The notes under the pieces are model-generated. The model was not told where the DNA came from, made no database searches, and was given only the letters and a program-made list of their open reading frames with translations. From assembly GCA_958295465.1 (NCBI GenBank), contig OY282353.1, forward strand, positions 3,525,001-3,589,000: DNA of 64,000 bases, given 5' to 3'. Each line of letters begins with the position of its first letter. The first letter of the stretch is position 1. Origin of the DNA: an uncultured Gammaproteobacteria bacterium (GTDB lineage: Bacteria > Pseudomonadota > Gammaproteobacteria > HK1). Position numbers and translations under genes: made by a program. Below are positions 19,146 to 27,139 of the stretch, one piece after another.

Positions 19146-19420
19146 GCCGGGTGCGGGTTCCGGGCGGTCGAGACGGTCCTCGTCGGAGCGCGGCTGGATC
19201 CGGTCGAGGTCCTGAGAGGAGAATGAGCCGGGTGCGGGTTCCGGGCGGTCGAGACGGTCTTCGTCGGAGCGCGGCTGGATCCGGTCGAGGTCCTGAGAGG
19301 AGGATGAGCCGGGTGCGGGTTCCGTGCGTCGCGGCGGTCCTCGTCGGGGCGCGGCTGGATCCGGTCGAGGCCCTGAGAGGAGGATGAGCCGGGTGCGGGT
19401 TCCGTGCGTCGCGGCCGTCC
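19099..19420 (+). repeat. Tandem multiplication (about 81-bp period) of the permease/lipocalin junction
   Basis: The permease 3' end, Shine-Dalgarno and downstream start (core GAGAGGAGAATGAGCC) recur at steps of 81, 81 and 80 bases: the start-codon region lies at about 19141, 19222, 19303 and 19383. Copies carry GCGCGGCTGGATCCGGTCGA in place of the ancestral GCGCGGCTCAACCCGGTCGA. The third step is one base shorter, which shifts the frame. Confidence 0.9.
19142..19387 (+). CDS. Bridging leader ORF created by the junction repeat
   Basis: 81 codons. The ATG at 19142 overlaps the permease stop (ATGA) and the TGA at 19385-19387 overlaps the lipocalin-like gene start at 19384 (again ATGA). The peptide repeats MSRVRVPGG and SGRGPERR, then because of the 80-base last unit it ends VGARLDPVEALRGG, mimicking the permease C-terminus (IGARLNPVEVLRGE). 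It has no independent family resemblance. It may serve only to carry ribosomes across the repeat and keep translation coupled. Whether it is translated is unproven. Confidence 0.4.
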   Translation: MSRVRVPGGRDGPRRSAAGSGRGPERRMSRVRVPGGRDGLRRSAAGSGRGPERRMSRVRVPCVAAVLVGARLDPVEALRGG

Positions 19421-20619
19421 CCGCCGCCACGGCGGTCCTCATCGCCGCGGTCGCCGCCGCATCCGGCGCGATGGCCGATACCGCCGGTCCGGCCCCGCCC
19501 GCCGACACCGCCAGTACGGCCCCGCGGGCCGGGCAGGTCGTCCCCGGCTATCCGTTCCGGTTCCCGCGCGACCACTTCGGGCATCCCGAGTTCGAGTCCG
19601 AATGGTGGTACTACACCGGCAACCTGTTCACCGCGTCGGGGAGGCACTTCGGATTCGAGCTGACGTTCTTCCGCCGGGCGCGCGATCTCGCGCGCGAGAT
19701 CGATGCGGCGCAACCCTCGGCCTGGGACCTCGACCAGGTGTATCTCGCGCACTTCACGATCACCGACACCGGCGAAGAACGCTTCGTCGTCGGTGAACGC
19801 CTGAATCGCGCCGGTCCGGGCATCGCGGGGGCCGACCCGGAGCGGCGACGCATCTGGAACGGCAACTGGAGCGTCGAGTGGCGGCCGGGCGACGAAGCCC
19901 GTCCGGCACAGGTGCTGACCGCGATGAATGGGGATGCGGCGCTTCACCTCGTCCTGGAGCCCGTGAAGTCCGTGGTCGTCCACGGCCGCGAGGGGGTGAG
20001 CCGCAAGGTGGCCGACGATCCGCGGGCCGTCTCGCACTACCTCTCGTTCACCCGGATGGCGGCCAGCGGGCGCGTCGCGATCGAGGGGGAGGAATTCGCG
20101 GTCACGGGTCAGGCGTGGATGGACCACGAGTTCTTCTCCGACTATCTGAGCGATGACAAGGTGGGCTGGGACTGGATGAGCGTCCAGTTGGACGACGGCG
20201 TCGATCTGATGCTGTTCGGCATCCGCGACGCGCAAGGCGGCTACGGTCCCGACACCTTCGGCACCTTCGTGGATGCCGGCGGCGGCGCGCATCCCATCGA
20301 GCCGGGCGGGGTGGCGTTCCGCCCCGGAAGGCGCTGGCACAGCCGGGCGACCGGCGCGGAGTACCCGGTGGAATGGCAGGTGGTGGTCCCGGCCTTCGAT
20401 CTGCGGCTGGACGTGCGCCCGCGCATCGACGCCCAGGAGGTCTTTACCGGACACGGCATCCTGCCCGCATACTGGGAAGGTGCGGTGCGCTTCACCGGCG
20501 AGCGGCAGGGACGGCCGGTGACGGGCGTCGGCTACCTGGAAATGACCGGCTACGCCGGGAAGCTCGACATCGGCGGCATCGGGGAGCCGGCGCCGGGGAC
20601 GAGCCCGCCGGACCCGTGA
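19384..20619 (+). CDS. AttH/CrtC-like lipocalin-domain protein (carotenoid 1,2-hydratase family fold)
   Basis: 411 residues from the ATG at 19384 (GAGAGGAGG upstream). The N-terminus MSRVRVPCVAAV, followed by an Ala-rich hydrophobic stretch to about residue 36, looks like a signal peptide, so it is probably periplasmic. The AttH family signature is clear: FGHPEFESEWWYYTGNLF, then FGFELTFFRRA, AYLAHFTITD-like VYLAHFTITDTGEERF, MDHEFFSDYL and VGWDWMSVQLDDGVDLML. CrtC proteins hydrate acyclic carotenoids, but no carotenoid genes are nearby; partnership with the upstream ABC genes favours an AttH-type, lipid-handling role. Three near-copies of its start precede it. Confidence 0.88.
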   Translation: MSRVRVPCVAAVPAATAVLIAAVAAASGAMADTAGPAPPADTASTAPRAGQVVPGYPFRFPRDHFGHPEFESEWWYYTGNLFTASGRHFGFELTFFRRARDLAREIDAAQPSAWDLDQVYLAHFTITDTGEERFVVGERLNRAGPGIAGADPERRRIWNGNWSVEWRPGDEARPAQVLTAMNGDAALHLVLEPVKSVVVHGREGVSRKVADDPRAVSHYLSFTRMAASGRVAIEGEEFAVTGQAWMDHEFFSDYLSDDKVGWDWMSVQLDDGVDLMLFGIRDAQGGYGPDTFGTFVDAGGGAHPIEPGGVAFRPGRRWHSRATGAEYPVEWQVVVPAFDLRLDVRPRIDAQEVFTGHGILPAYWEGAVRFTGERQGRPVTGVGYLEMTGYAGKLDIGGIGEPAPGTSPPDP

Positions 20620-20865
20620 CCCGTGGATGCCGGGCGGGTGGCTGCCGTCTCCGCGCCCTCGCTTCGCGCGCCGGGGAGGAACGCGGGCTGGTCATGAACG
20701 GCACGTTGCCCGCGCTCCATCGATCTGCCGCGATGCGCCCGGTAGCGCGGGCGCCCCCGGCCAACGCCGTGGACGGGCGGGGAACGGGTTCGTTCCATGC
20801 GAGGCATCGTCGACATCGGGACCGGTTCATGCTTCGCGGCTCCGACAAGGGTAGATTACGCGCCG
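20620..20865. repeat. Intergenic gap with dispersed repeat copy
   Basis: Bases about 20741-20801 match about 801-860 (shared GCGCGGGCGCCCC, GCCAACGCCG, GGGCGGGGAACG and GTTCCATGCG). The CHAD frame is open upstream of its likely ATG at 20866 through part of this repeat, so the longer start (20797) is less likely. Confidence 0.45.
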
Positions 20866-22422
20866 ATGAGCAGACGATCCGATCCCCCCTCGGCCCTCGA
20901 AGCCCGCGCGTTCGCGGTGCCTCGCCAGCTCCCGGTGCCGGGGATCATCGCCATCGCGACCGGGAAGCTCACGCCCTCGACGCAAGCGGCGCAGCCCGTG
21001 CACGTGCGCTATCTCGACACCTTCGATCGGCGCCTGCGCCGCACCGATCTGGTGCTGGAGCACGTCACGCTCCCCGGCGCAACATGGCTGCGCTACCGGG
21101 CGTTCGGCCGCACCGCCGGTCTCATGGAGGCGCCGGACGCGCCCCTCCCCGCGTTCGCGCGCGACGTCTCCCACTACCGGCTGCGCTCGCAGCTCTCGGC
21201 CTTGATCGACGTCCGGCGCCTGCTTGTCGTCGCCGAGACCCGGGGCAGGCTGACCGTCTCCCGGGGCCACGACCGCGAGGGCAAGACCGTGCTCGTGGTG
21301 GAATGTTTCGCCGCGCGACGCGGCCCGTACAGGCTCACGGTCCGCCCGCTGCGCGGTTACGAACGCTTCGCCCGGCACGCGATTCGCCGGCTCCGGGACG
21401 TGGAGGGGGTCGTGCCCGATCGGTCCGAACCCATGCTGGCGGCTTCCGACGGGCCGGACGCGGCCCTCGGCGGCGCCGCGGACCCCGCCCGTGTGGATCT
21501 CGATCCGGATGAGCGTGCCGATGCCGCCTGCAAGCGCCTGCTGGCGGCGCTCGACGCGGTGCTGGATGTGAACGCGCCCGGCATCGAGGCCGACCTCGAC
21601 CCCGAGTGCCTGCACGACTTCCGGGTCGCGACGCGCAAGGCGCGGTCGCTGCTCGGGGAGATGAAGCGCGTGTTTCCGCCGAGCGTCACCCGGCGGCTTC
21701 GATCGGATCTCGGCTGGCTCGGGCAGTGCACCGGGCCGGTGCGCGACCTGGACGTCCATCTGCTGGAGTTCGGTTCCGCCGCCCGGGACTGCGAAGAAGG
21801 GAAGGGCAACTCCGCCGCCGCGCTGCGCGACCATCTTGCGGCGTCCAGAACGCGCGCGTACCGGGCGCTTTGCCGCACCCTGCGATCGGCGCGCTACCGG
21901 CGGGTACGGTCGGCATTCAGGAAGTTCCTCGAGAGCGAGCCGCCCGCGCGGCCCCGGAGCGAGAACGCGCTGGTCCCCATCGTGGCCCTGTCGGCGGCAC
22001 GCATCCTCAAGGTCTACCGCCGTATCCTGGCCGAGGGCCGGGCGATCGGGGACGCGAGCCCGCCCGAGGCGCTGCACGAGCTGCGCAAGTCCTGCAAGCG
22101 CCTGCGGTATCTGCTGGAGTTCTTCCGGGGCATCCATCCCGCGAAGCCCGTGGAGCGCACCATTGCCCGATTGAAGCGCCTGCAGGACAACCTCGGTGAA
22201 TTCCAGGACGTCCAGGTCCAGCGCGCGGTGCTGCAGGAGTTCCGGGAAAGCGCCGGGGCGTCGCTCGACGCCGCCGGGGGCGCCGCCGTCGACGACCAGT
22301 GCGCGGCGCTGTCCGAGCGTGAGAGGAAGACCAGAGCCGAGTTCGCGGCCCGGTTCGCGCGCTTCGATTCGAAGCGCGCATACAAGGAGTTCGCGGCGGC
22401 GCTCGGCCGTGGGCGGCGATGA
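20866..22422 (+). CDS. CHAD domain protein with degenerate CYTH-like N-terminus
   Basis: 518 residues. The C-terminal CHAD domain (about 230-510) has the paired basic helices diagnostic of the family: CLHDFRVATRKARSLLGEM and ALHELRKSCKRLRYLLEFF, each with His and Arg/Lys lining a basic groove. CHAD proteins bind polyphosphate and locate to polyphosphate granules. The N-terminal ~200 residues resemble a CYTH (triphosphate tunnel) domain by VRYLDTFDRRLRRTDLVLE but I do not see the catalytic ExExK at the start, so hydrolase activity is doubtful. The stop overlaps the start of a ParA ATPase (ATGA), so the two are translationally coupled. Confidence 0.88.
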   Translation: MSRRSDPPSALEARAFAVPRQLPVPGIIAIATGKLTPSTQAAQPVHVRYLDTFDRRLRRTDLVLEHVTLPGATWLRYRAFGRTAGLMEAPDAPLPAFARDVSHYRLRSQLSALIDVRRLLVVAETRGRLTVSRGHDREGKTVLVVECFAARRGPYRLTVRPLRGYERFARHAIRRLRDVEGVVPDRSEPMLAASDGPDAALGGAADPARVDLDPDERADAACKRLLAALDAVLDVNAPGIEADLDPECLHDFRVATRKARSLLGEMKRVFPPSVTRRLRSDLGWLGQCTGPVRDLDVHLLEFGSAARDCEEGKGNSAAALRDHLAASRTRAYRALCRTLRSARYRRVRSAFRKFLESEPPARPRSENALVPIVALSAARILKVYRRILAEGRAIGDASPPEALHELRKSCKRLRYLLEFFRGIHPAKPVERTIARLKRLQDNLGEFQDVQVQRAVLQEFRESAGASLDAAGGAAVDDQCAALSERERKTRAEFAARFARFDSKRAYKEFAAALGRGRR

Positions 22423-23168
22423 AGACCACTGCGCTGTTCAGCATCAAGGGCGGGGTCGGAAAGACTGCGGCGGCGGTGAACCTCGCGCACCTTGCCGCGC
22501 GCGGGGGCGCGAGAACGCTGCTGTGGGATCTGGACCCGCAAGGCGCCGCGAGCTTCTACCTCCGCATCCGGCCGAAGCTCGCAGGGGGTTCCAGGCGGCT
22601 CCTCGAGCGCAAGAACCGGCTCGGGGAGGCGATCAAGGCCAGCGATTTCACGGGGCTCGACGTGATCCCGGCCGACTTCTCGTTGCGCCGCCTGGTGCTG
22701 GAGCTGAACGATCTCGACGACCCGCTCGCGCGGCTGCGGCGCCTGCTCCGGCCGTTGCGTGACGACTACGACCTGGTCTTCGTGGACTGCGCGCCCGGGG
22801 TGTCGCTCGTCTCCGACGCGGTCATGCGGGCCTGCGACCTGGTGCTCGTTCCCACCATCCCCACCACGCTCTCGATTCGCACCTACGCGCAGCTCGTCGC
22901 CCACGCGAGGGAGAAGGGGCTCGATGCCGCGATCGTTCCCTTCTTCTCGATGGTGGACCGGCGCCGACGGCTGCATCGCGACGTCATGCTGGAGTTCGCC
23001 GGCCGCTCGCCCGAGTGCTCGCGAATCTTCATCCCCTACGCGACGGAGGTCGAGCAGATGGGCCCCCGTCGGTCGCCGGTCACCGCGTTCGGGCCGGCCA
23101 GCGCACCGGCCCGCGCCTTCGAGCAGCTCTGGTCCCAGGTCGCTCGACGGCTCGGCGCCGATGGATGA
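22419..23168 (+). CDS. ParA/MinD-type P-loop ATPase
   Basis: 249 residues. Deviant Walker A KGGVGKTAAAVNLAHL with the signature lysine, switch I DLDPQGAASFYL, and Walker B region YDLVFVDCAPGVSL, followed by VLVPTIPTTLSIRTYAQL. Orphan ParA ATPases of this type position cargo such as plasmids, carboxysomes or chemosensory arrays using nucleoid-bound dimers. There is no ParB gene next to it; the coupled partner is the CHAD protein upstream. It is plausible, but only inferred, that the pair places polyphosphate granules. Confidence 0.88.
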   Translation: MKTTALFSIKGGVGKTAAAVNLAHLAARGGARTLLWDLDPQGAASFYLRIRPKLAGGSRRLLERKNRLGEAIKASDFTGLDVIPADFSLRRLVLELNDLDDPLARLRRLLRPLRDDYDLVFVDCAPGVSLVSDAVMRACDLVLVPTIPTTLSIRTYAQLVAHAREKGLDAAIVPFFSMVDRRRRLHRDVMLEFAGRSPECSRIFIPYATEVEQMGPRRSPVTAFGPASAPARAFEQLWSQVARRLGADG

Positions 23169-23169
23169 G

Positions 23170-23350
23170 GACGAGCGGTCGGGGATGCGCCCGGCGACGA
23201 ACTGCTCCTTCTATCGTTGGTGCGTCCGGCCTCGTCGCCGGCGGTGTCGGCAGCGGAATCGCTCGCGGGCGCGTTGGGAGAGGTCGCCGGCCCATTCGGC
23301 CATGGCCTGGCGGGTGCGCGCGCCGTGCACGGTCTCCTGTTCCGGAGCAG
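23170..23350 (-). pseudogene. Possible ISAs1-type transposase remnant
   Basis: On the minus strand the stretch VHGARTRQAMAEWAGDLSQR followed by ARERFRCRHRRRRGR resembles the N-terminal region of ISAs1-family transposases (ARxxxAIAEWAxDL...RRERLGCRR). In the next frame come PTIEGAVRRRAHPRPL, like PSExTIRRxLxxxDP. If correct, this is a short frameshifted relic. Only weak sequence similarity supports it. Confidence 0.3.
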
Positions 23351-23683
23351 GGCGCCGTTGATCGACTCGATGCGGCGAAAGCCTGCGGGCGATCGGGCGA
23401 TCCGCCCATTCCGCGAGTCCCCGGCCCTCCCTCATCCTGTGTCTCCGCCCTCCGGTTGGGGACGCCGCCATGGCCGTGGTACCGTCGTTCGAGACAGTCG
23501 TTGCAAGACGACGGACGCTGCCGCACCGTCCGAATCCGAAGGGGACCGCCCATGCGCCGACCCGCTCTGTCCGCCCCTGCTTCGAGTCGCGCACCGTCAA
23601 CGTAGTCCCGCAACGGCGCGGAAGCTTGGTCCCGGTGATGCCCCCCAACGGGCCGCTGCCGGTGCGGCTACCCTCGCCTCGCC
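23351..23683. repeat. Gene-free stretch carrying a dispersed repeat copy
   Basis: Bases 23461-23580 resemble 35693-35834: both begin GCCATG(G/A)CCGTGGTACCGTCG and end GGGGACCGCCCATG then GCCGA(C/T)CCGCTCT, with a diverged middle. No convincing protein is encoded. Confidence 0.5.
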
Positions 23684-24011
23684 ATGACCGCCGCCGCCTT
23701 CGATACCTGCGCCGCCGCGGAGCGCCTTCGCGATGCCGGCTTCGACGAGCGCCAGGCGGAAGCCGCCGTGACGGTGGTGCACGAGGCGGTCGGCGCCGAG
23801 CAGGACCCACCGGCGACGAAAGTCGATCTCGATGCGGCGATCGCCGGGCTCGAAACCCGGCTCCGCATCGACCTCGCCACGACAACCGACCTCCAGGCCC
23901 TCGAAGGCCGGATGCGCGCCGAGCTCGGAACCATCCGCACGACCATCGGCCTGCGGCCTGCTCGCCGCCGTCTTCTTCGCCATCGGCCTTCGCGTGTTCG
24001 GGCTCCTCTGA
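23684..24011 (+). pseudogene. DUF1640-like coiled-coil membrane protein, frameshifted
   Basis: The N-terminal part (AAAFDTCAAAERLRDAGFDE, then RQAEAAVTVVHEAV, TKVDLDAAIAGLETRL, TTDLQALEGRMRAELG) matches the short DUF1640/CCDC90-like family of membrane-anchored coiled coils. The expected C-terminal helix is in another frame: LLAAVFFAIGLRVFGLL then TGA at 24011. The break is a perfect tandem duplication of GGCCTGC at 23948-23954 and 23955-23961; deleting one copy restores IGLLAAVFFAIGLRVFGLL. The full-length product would be about 106 residues. The current frame instead reads an Arg-rich tail to 24088. Confidence 0.7.
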
Positions 24012-24175
24012 TGCTCGCGAAGGCTCCGCGCCTCGCCCGGACATCGTTTCACCGGGCGCCCCGGACCTGGGTTCCCCGGGCGTGGTAGGGTTCGACCGAC
24101 CGATTGACGTCGATGTTGTTCAGCAGACGGTAGACGGAAATGTCCGATTTGGAAGCAGCCTGAAACTGGAGTCGG

Positions 24176-24811
24176 TTGGAATTTCAGCGTCCGGCGTTTC
24201 ATCCTGCCGGCTTGCGCATGGTCGGCGGCATGCTTTCCGACCCCGTGACGAGGGCGCTCGGAAGCGACGCATTCGGATTCCGGGGACCAACCTGGTCCGA
24301 AGAAGGGCGCTTGGCCCTGGTTTCCCTCGGCGAGATGTTGTCCGGTGCCCTGACGATGGCGATCAGGAGGGAGGCTCTCTCCTTCCAGGAGAAACCGAAC
24401 TGGTCCCGGGGATCGTCGGCCATGTACTGGGTCTTCGGACTGGACCGCCGGCATCATCTGTTTGGGTCCGAACCGATCGACTGGAAGGTGAACTTTACCG
24501 AGTCTCAGTTCACAAAGGGGTTCGCACGCTTTCTTGGCGTTCCGGAGCGAGCCGCGCGAATCGGGAGAACCCGCGCGCTGTTGAAAGCGCTTGGGGCGGC
24601 GGAGCTCATCAGCAAGGATATGAAGGAGGTCAAGGTGACGGCGGAAGCACTTACGTCCGGGAACAAGCGCATAGACCTTCTGATCGAATGGAAGGATTCA
24701 TCGCGGAAACCGCTGTCTTACGCCGCCGCTATCGAGGCCAAGCTCGGCCACCACGTCACCAGCGGCCAGTTGCCCGCGTATCGTGAACATCTTCATCAAA
24801 AGAAAACCTGA
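24176..24811 (+). pseudogene. PD-(D/E)XK nuclease superfamily protein, 3'-truncated by an IS
   Basis: 211 residues remain. The C-terminal part carries a nuclease core: KRIDLLIEWKD (catalytic Asp), AAAIEAKLGHHVTSGQLPAY (E-x-K plus QL..Y), as in the PDDEXK_4 family of unknown function often found in defence islands. The stop codon lies in the terminal inverted repeat of the IS1595-type element that begins at 24807, so the natural C-terminus is lost. The N-terminus MEFQRPAFHPAGL is not recognised and the start is uncertain. GC content is lower than the core genome. It is probably inactive, though the active site residues are still present. Confidence 0.6.
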
Positions 24812-24817
24812 TTACCA

Positions 24818-24846
24818 TTGTTCCTAAGCAGCATTTATTGTATACT
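24818..24846 (+). promoter_or_regulatory. Sigma-70-like promoter of the IS1595 transposase
   Basis: TTGTTC at 24818-24823, a 17-base spacer, and TATACT at 24841-24846, 40 bp before the transposase start. The -35 box lies just inside the left inverted repeat. Confidence 0.6.
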
Positions 24847-24885
24847 CTATAGCCATGTAATTCTCTGATACACAAGGAAAATTCC

Positions 24886-25827
24886 ATGGCGCGCAATCCC
24901 GTACAATTCCAGAAAGGAATCAGCTTGAACGAGTTCCTCTCGCTCTACGCAACCGAAGACCAATGCTTCGACGCCCTCTATCAATGGCGGTGGCCGAACG
25001 GATTCCTATGCCCTCACTGTGGCCATGACCAGTGCTGCCAGTTGAGCAGCCGCAAGCTCCAACAGTGCAATCGCTGCCACCGCCAGACCTCCATCACCGC
25101 GGGCACCATCTTCGACTCCACCAAGCTGCCCCTCACGGTGTGGTTCCAAGCCATCTACCTCATCACCCAGGACAAGAAAGGAGTCTCGGCGATGAAGCTG
25201 CACCGCCATCTCGGCATCTCCTACAACGCGGCGTGGCGCATGCGACACAAACTGATGCAGGTGATGATGGAGCGAGACCGCCCGTTCCCCCTCACCGGCC
25301 GGGTCGAGCTCGATGATGCCTGTCTCGGGGGCGAGCGAAGCGGGGGCAAGCGCGGGCGTGGCGCGCCGGGAAAGACGCCATTCGTGGCCGCCGTCGAGAC
25401 CAACGGGAAGGGGCGCCCGTTGCGCATGAAGCTGACCGTGGTCGAAGGATTCCGCACCACCGGCATCGCCGTCTGGGCGCAGCACCACCTCGGCGCCGGC
25501 ACTCGGGTGGTGTCCGATGGGTTGGTCTGCTTTCACGGTGTCACCGCGGCGGGTTGTGCGCATGAGAAGGTGGTGGTGGGCAGCGGGCGAGCCAGCGTCC
25601 AGCGCCCCGAGTTTCGTTGGGTGAACACGATTCCGGGCAATATCAAGAGCGCGTTGTGTGGCACCTGCCATGCGATTCGACCCAAGTATGCTCAGCGCTA
25701 CTTGTCGGAGTTCGAGCACCGATTCAATCGTCGCTTCGACCTGCCCGACATCATCCCGAGGCTTGTCTACGTGGCGCTGCGGACGCCGCCGATGCCGGAA
25801 CGGCTGCTTAAGTTAAACTTAGCTTGA
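24886..25827 (+). CDS. IS1595-family (ISXO2-like) transposase
   Basis: 313 residues, ATG at 24886 with AAGGAAA upstream. An N-terminal zinc ribbon (CPHCGHDQCCQL...QQCNRCHRQTS) is followed by the ISXO2-like DDE domain: Asp in GRVELDDACLGGE, Asp in RVVSDGLVCF, and an Asn in RWVNTIPGNIKSAL at the third catalytic position, as in members with a DDN triad. The C-terminal part EFEHRFNRRFDLPDI is typical. The gene looks intact. Confidence 0.92.
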   Translation: MARNPVQFQKGISLNEFLSLYATEDQCFDALYQWRWPNGFLCPHCGHDQCCQLSSRKLQQCNRCHRQTSITAGTIFDSTKLPLTVWFQAIYLITQDKKGVSAMKLHRHLGISYNAAWRMRHKLMQVMMERDRPFPLTGRVELDDACLGGERSGGKRGRGAPGKTPFVAAVETNGKGRPLRMKLTVVEGFRTTGIAVWAQHHLGAGTRVVSDGLVCFHGVTAAGCAHEKVVVGSGRASVQRPEFRWVNTIPGNIKSALCGTCHAIRPKYAQRYLSEFEHRFNRRFDLPDIIPRLVYVALRTPPMPERLLKLNLA

Positions 25828-25980
25828 GTGGTAATCAGGATAAATTAACCAACAAGAATTATCATCAATTTGAGTCAATTATTGCTATCCCTAATGGGTG
25901 GATGGCTAGCTGCCGAATCAAATGCCAAATTGAATAGAATTTGATCTACAAACCAAGTAGAAAGTATTAATGGAATAGAT

Positions 25981-26001
25981 GCCGGACGGTTCGTGTCCGG
26001 C
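25981..26001. other. Hairpin upstream of the ATPase gene
   Basis: GCCGGAC and GTCCGGC form a perfect 7-bp stem with a 7-base loop, 29 bases before the ATPase start, after 140 bases of AT-rich sequence. It might act in the leader RNA; no function is shown. Confidence 0.35.
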
Positions 26002-26029
26002 GCGGGGAGCATGCGATCGAGGATCCGAT

Positions 26030-27139
26030 ATGTCTAAACTTGTCACATTCCAGGTTCGTGGTTATCGCTCTCTCAAAGAGATAGAGATCAGATTTCGATC
26101 CATGAACATCCTGATCGGCGCCAACGGAGCCGGAAAGAGCAACCTGATCTCGTTCTTCAAGATGATGAACGAGCTGATGGCTGGGCGTCTTCAGAAACAT
26201 ATCGCCTTGACCGGACACGCTACCGCAAATCTGCACTTTGGACCGAAGGTGACGCCGCAACTGGAAGCCAAGCTCATATTCGATCTGGACAACGGAACCG
26301 ACACCTACGACATGCGGCTTTTCCACGCCGCTGGCGACACCCTCATCTTTGCAGAAGAAAATCTGTCGTTTCATCGGACGGGTTACACGCACCCGCGAAC
26401 CACTACTCTCGGAACGGGCCACAAGGAAACCTTGATCGGAGATGCTGCATTCGATAATAGGGATACGACTGCGAGAACCCTCCGATACATGCTCAACCGA
26501 TGCCGGGTCTTCCACTTTCACGACACCTCCCCCACGGCGAGAGTCCGCCAGCACTGTTACATCGGAGACGATCGCTGGCTAATGCCGGACGCCGCCAACC
26601 TCGCCGCGGTCCTGTACCGGTTGAAATTGCAGAGCGAAGGAATCTACAGGCAGATCGTCGCCACCATCCGCCGGATCGCTCCGTTTTTCGATGATTTCGA
26701 TCTTGAGCCCACAGGAGCCGGCGACAACAACATCATCCTGAACTGGCGACATCGTGAGTCCGATTTGATCTTCGGTCCCCACCAGCTCTCCGATGGGACA
26801 CTCCGTGCAATGTGCCTGATTTCTCTGCTGATGCAGCCGGCGGATCAGCTTCCTCTTCTGATTGTCGTCGATGAGCCTGAGCTCGGTCTCCATCCCTATG
26901 CCCTGAACGTCGTCGCTTCATTGTTCCAGGCCGCAAGCCTCCACGTACAGATCCTGATCAGCACCCAATCCAGCGCATTCCTCGACAGCTTCGACGCCGA
27001 TGACGTCGTGGTGGTCGAGCGCGACGGTGAGGCGTCAAGGTTCGTCAGACCCGATGGAGAACGCTTGCGGGAGTGGTTGGAGGATTACACCATCGGCGAA
27101 GTCTGGGACAGGAATATCATCGGTGGAGGCCCGCATTGA
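26030..27139 (+). CDS. AAA/ABC-type ATPase (OLD-like), predicted defence ATPase
   Basis: 369 residues from the ATG at 26030 (GAGGA six bases upstream). An SMC/Rad50-like ATPase without long coiled coil: Walker A GANGAGKSNLISFF, ABC signature-like HQLSDGTLRAMCLISLL, Walker B LPLLIVVDEPELGLHPYAL and the following ISTQSSAFLDSF. ATPases of this class are encoded beside a nuclease or toxin partner in anti-phage systems such as PARIS-like and Abi modules. Here the stop TGA overlaps the DUF4276 start (TGATG), so both are made together. The location between a nuclease relic and IS elements suits a defence island. Confidence 0.85.
   Translation: MSKLVTFQVRGYRSLKEIEIRFRSMNILIGANGAGKSNLISFFKMMNELMAGRLQKHIALTGHATANLHFGPKVTPQLEAKLIFDLDNGTDTYDMRLFHAAGDTLIFAEENLSFHRTGYTHPRTTTLGTGHKETLIGDAAFDNRDTTARTLRYMLNRCRVFHFHDTSPTARVRQHCYIGDDRWLMPDAANLAAVLYRLKLQSEGIYRQIVATIRRIAPFFDDFDLEPTGAGDNNIILNWRHRESDLIFGPHQLSDGTLRAMCLISLLMQPADQLPLLIVVDEPELGLHPYALNVVASLFQAASLHVQILISTQSSAFLDSFDADDVVVVERDGEASRFVRPDGERLREWLEDYTIGEVWDRNIIGGGPH

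Larger units (their letters stand above)
24807..25839 (+). mobile_element. IS1595-family insertion sequence
   Basis: About 1,033 bp bounded by inverted CCTGATTACCA (24807-24817) and TGGTAATCAGG (25829-25839); similarity extends weakly inward (CTAAG). It contains one transposase gene. I found no matching 8-bp target duplication: the flanks are AAAGAAAA and ATAAATTA. That suggests later change at one side or imprecise ends. It interrupts the nuclease gene and its low-GC right flank leads to the ATPase/DUF4276 pair. Confidence 0.85.

Noticed and set aside
16521..19508. 995-codon minus-strand ORF opposite the ABC permease
   Set aside because: Arg/His/Gly-rich composition typical of GC-rich antisense frames; the plus strand encodes clear FtsX-type permease motifs.
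24799..25847. 8-bp target duplication for the IS1595 element
   Set aside because: The adjacent octamers AAAGAAAA and ATAAATTA do not match.
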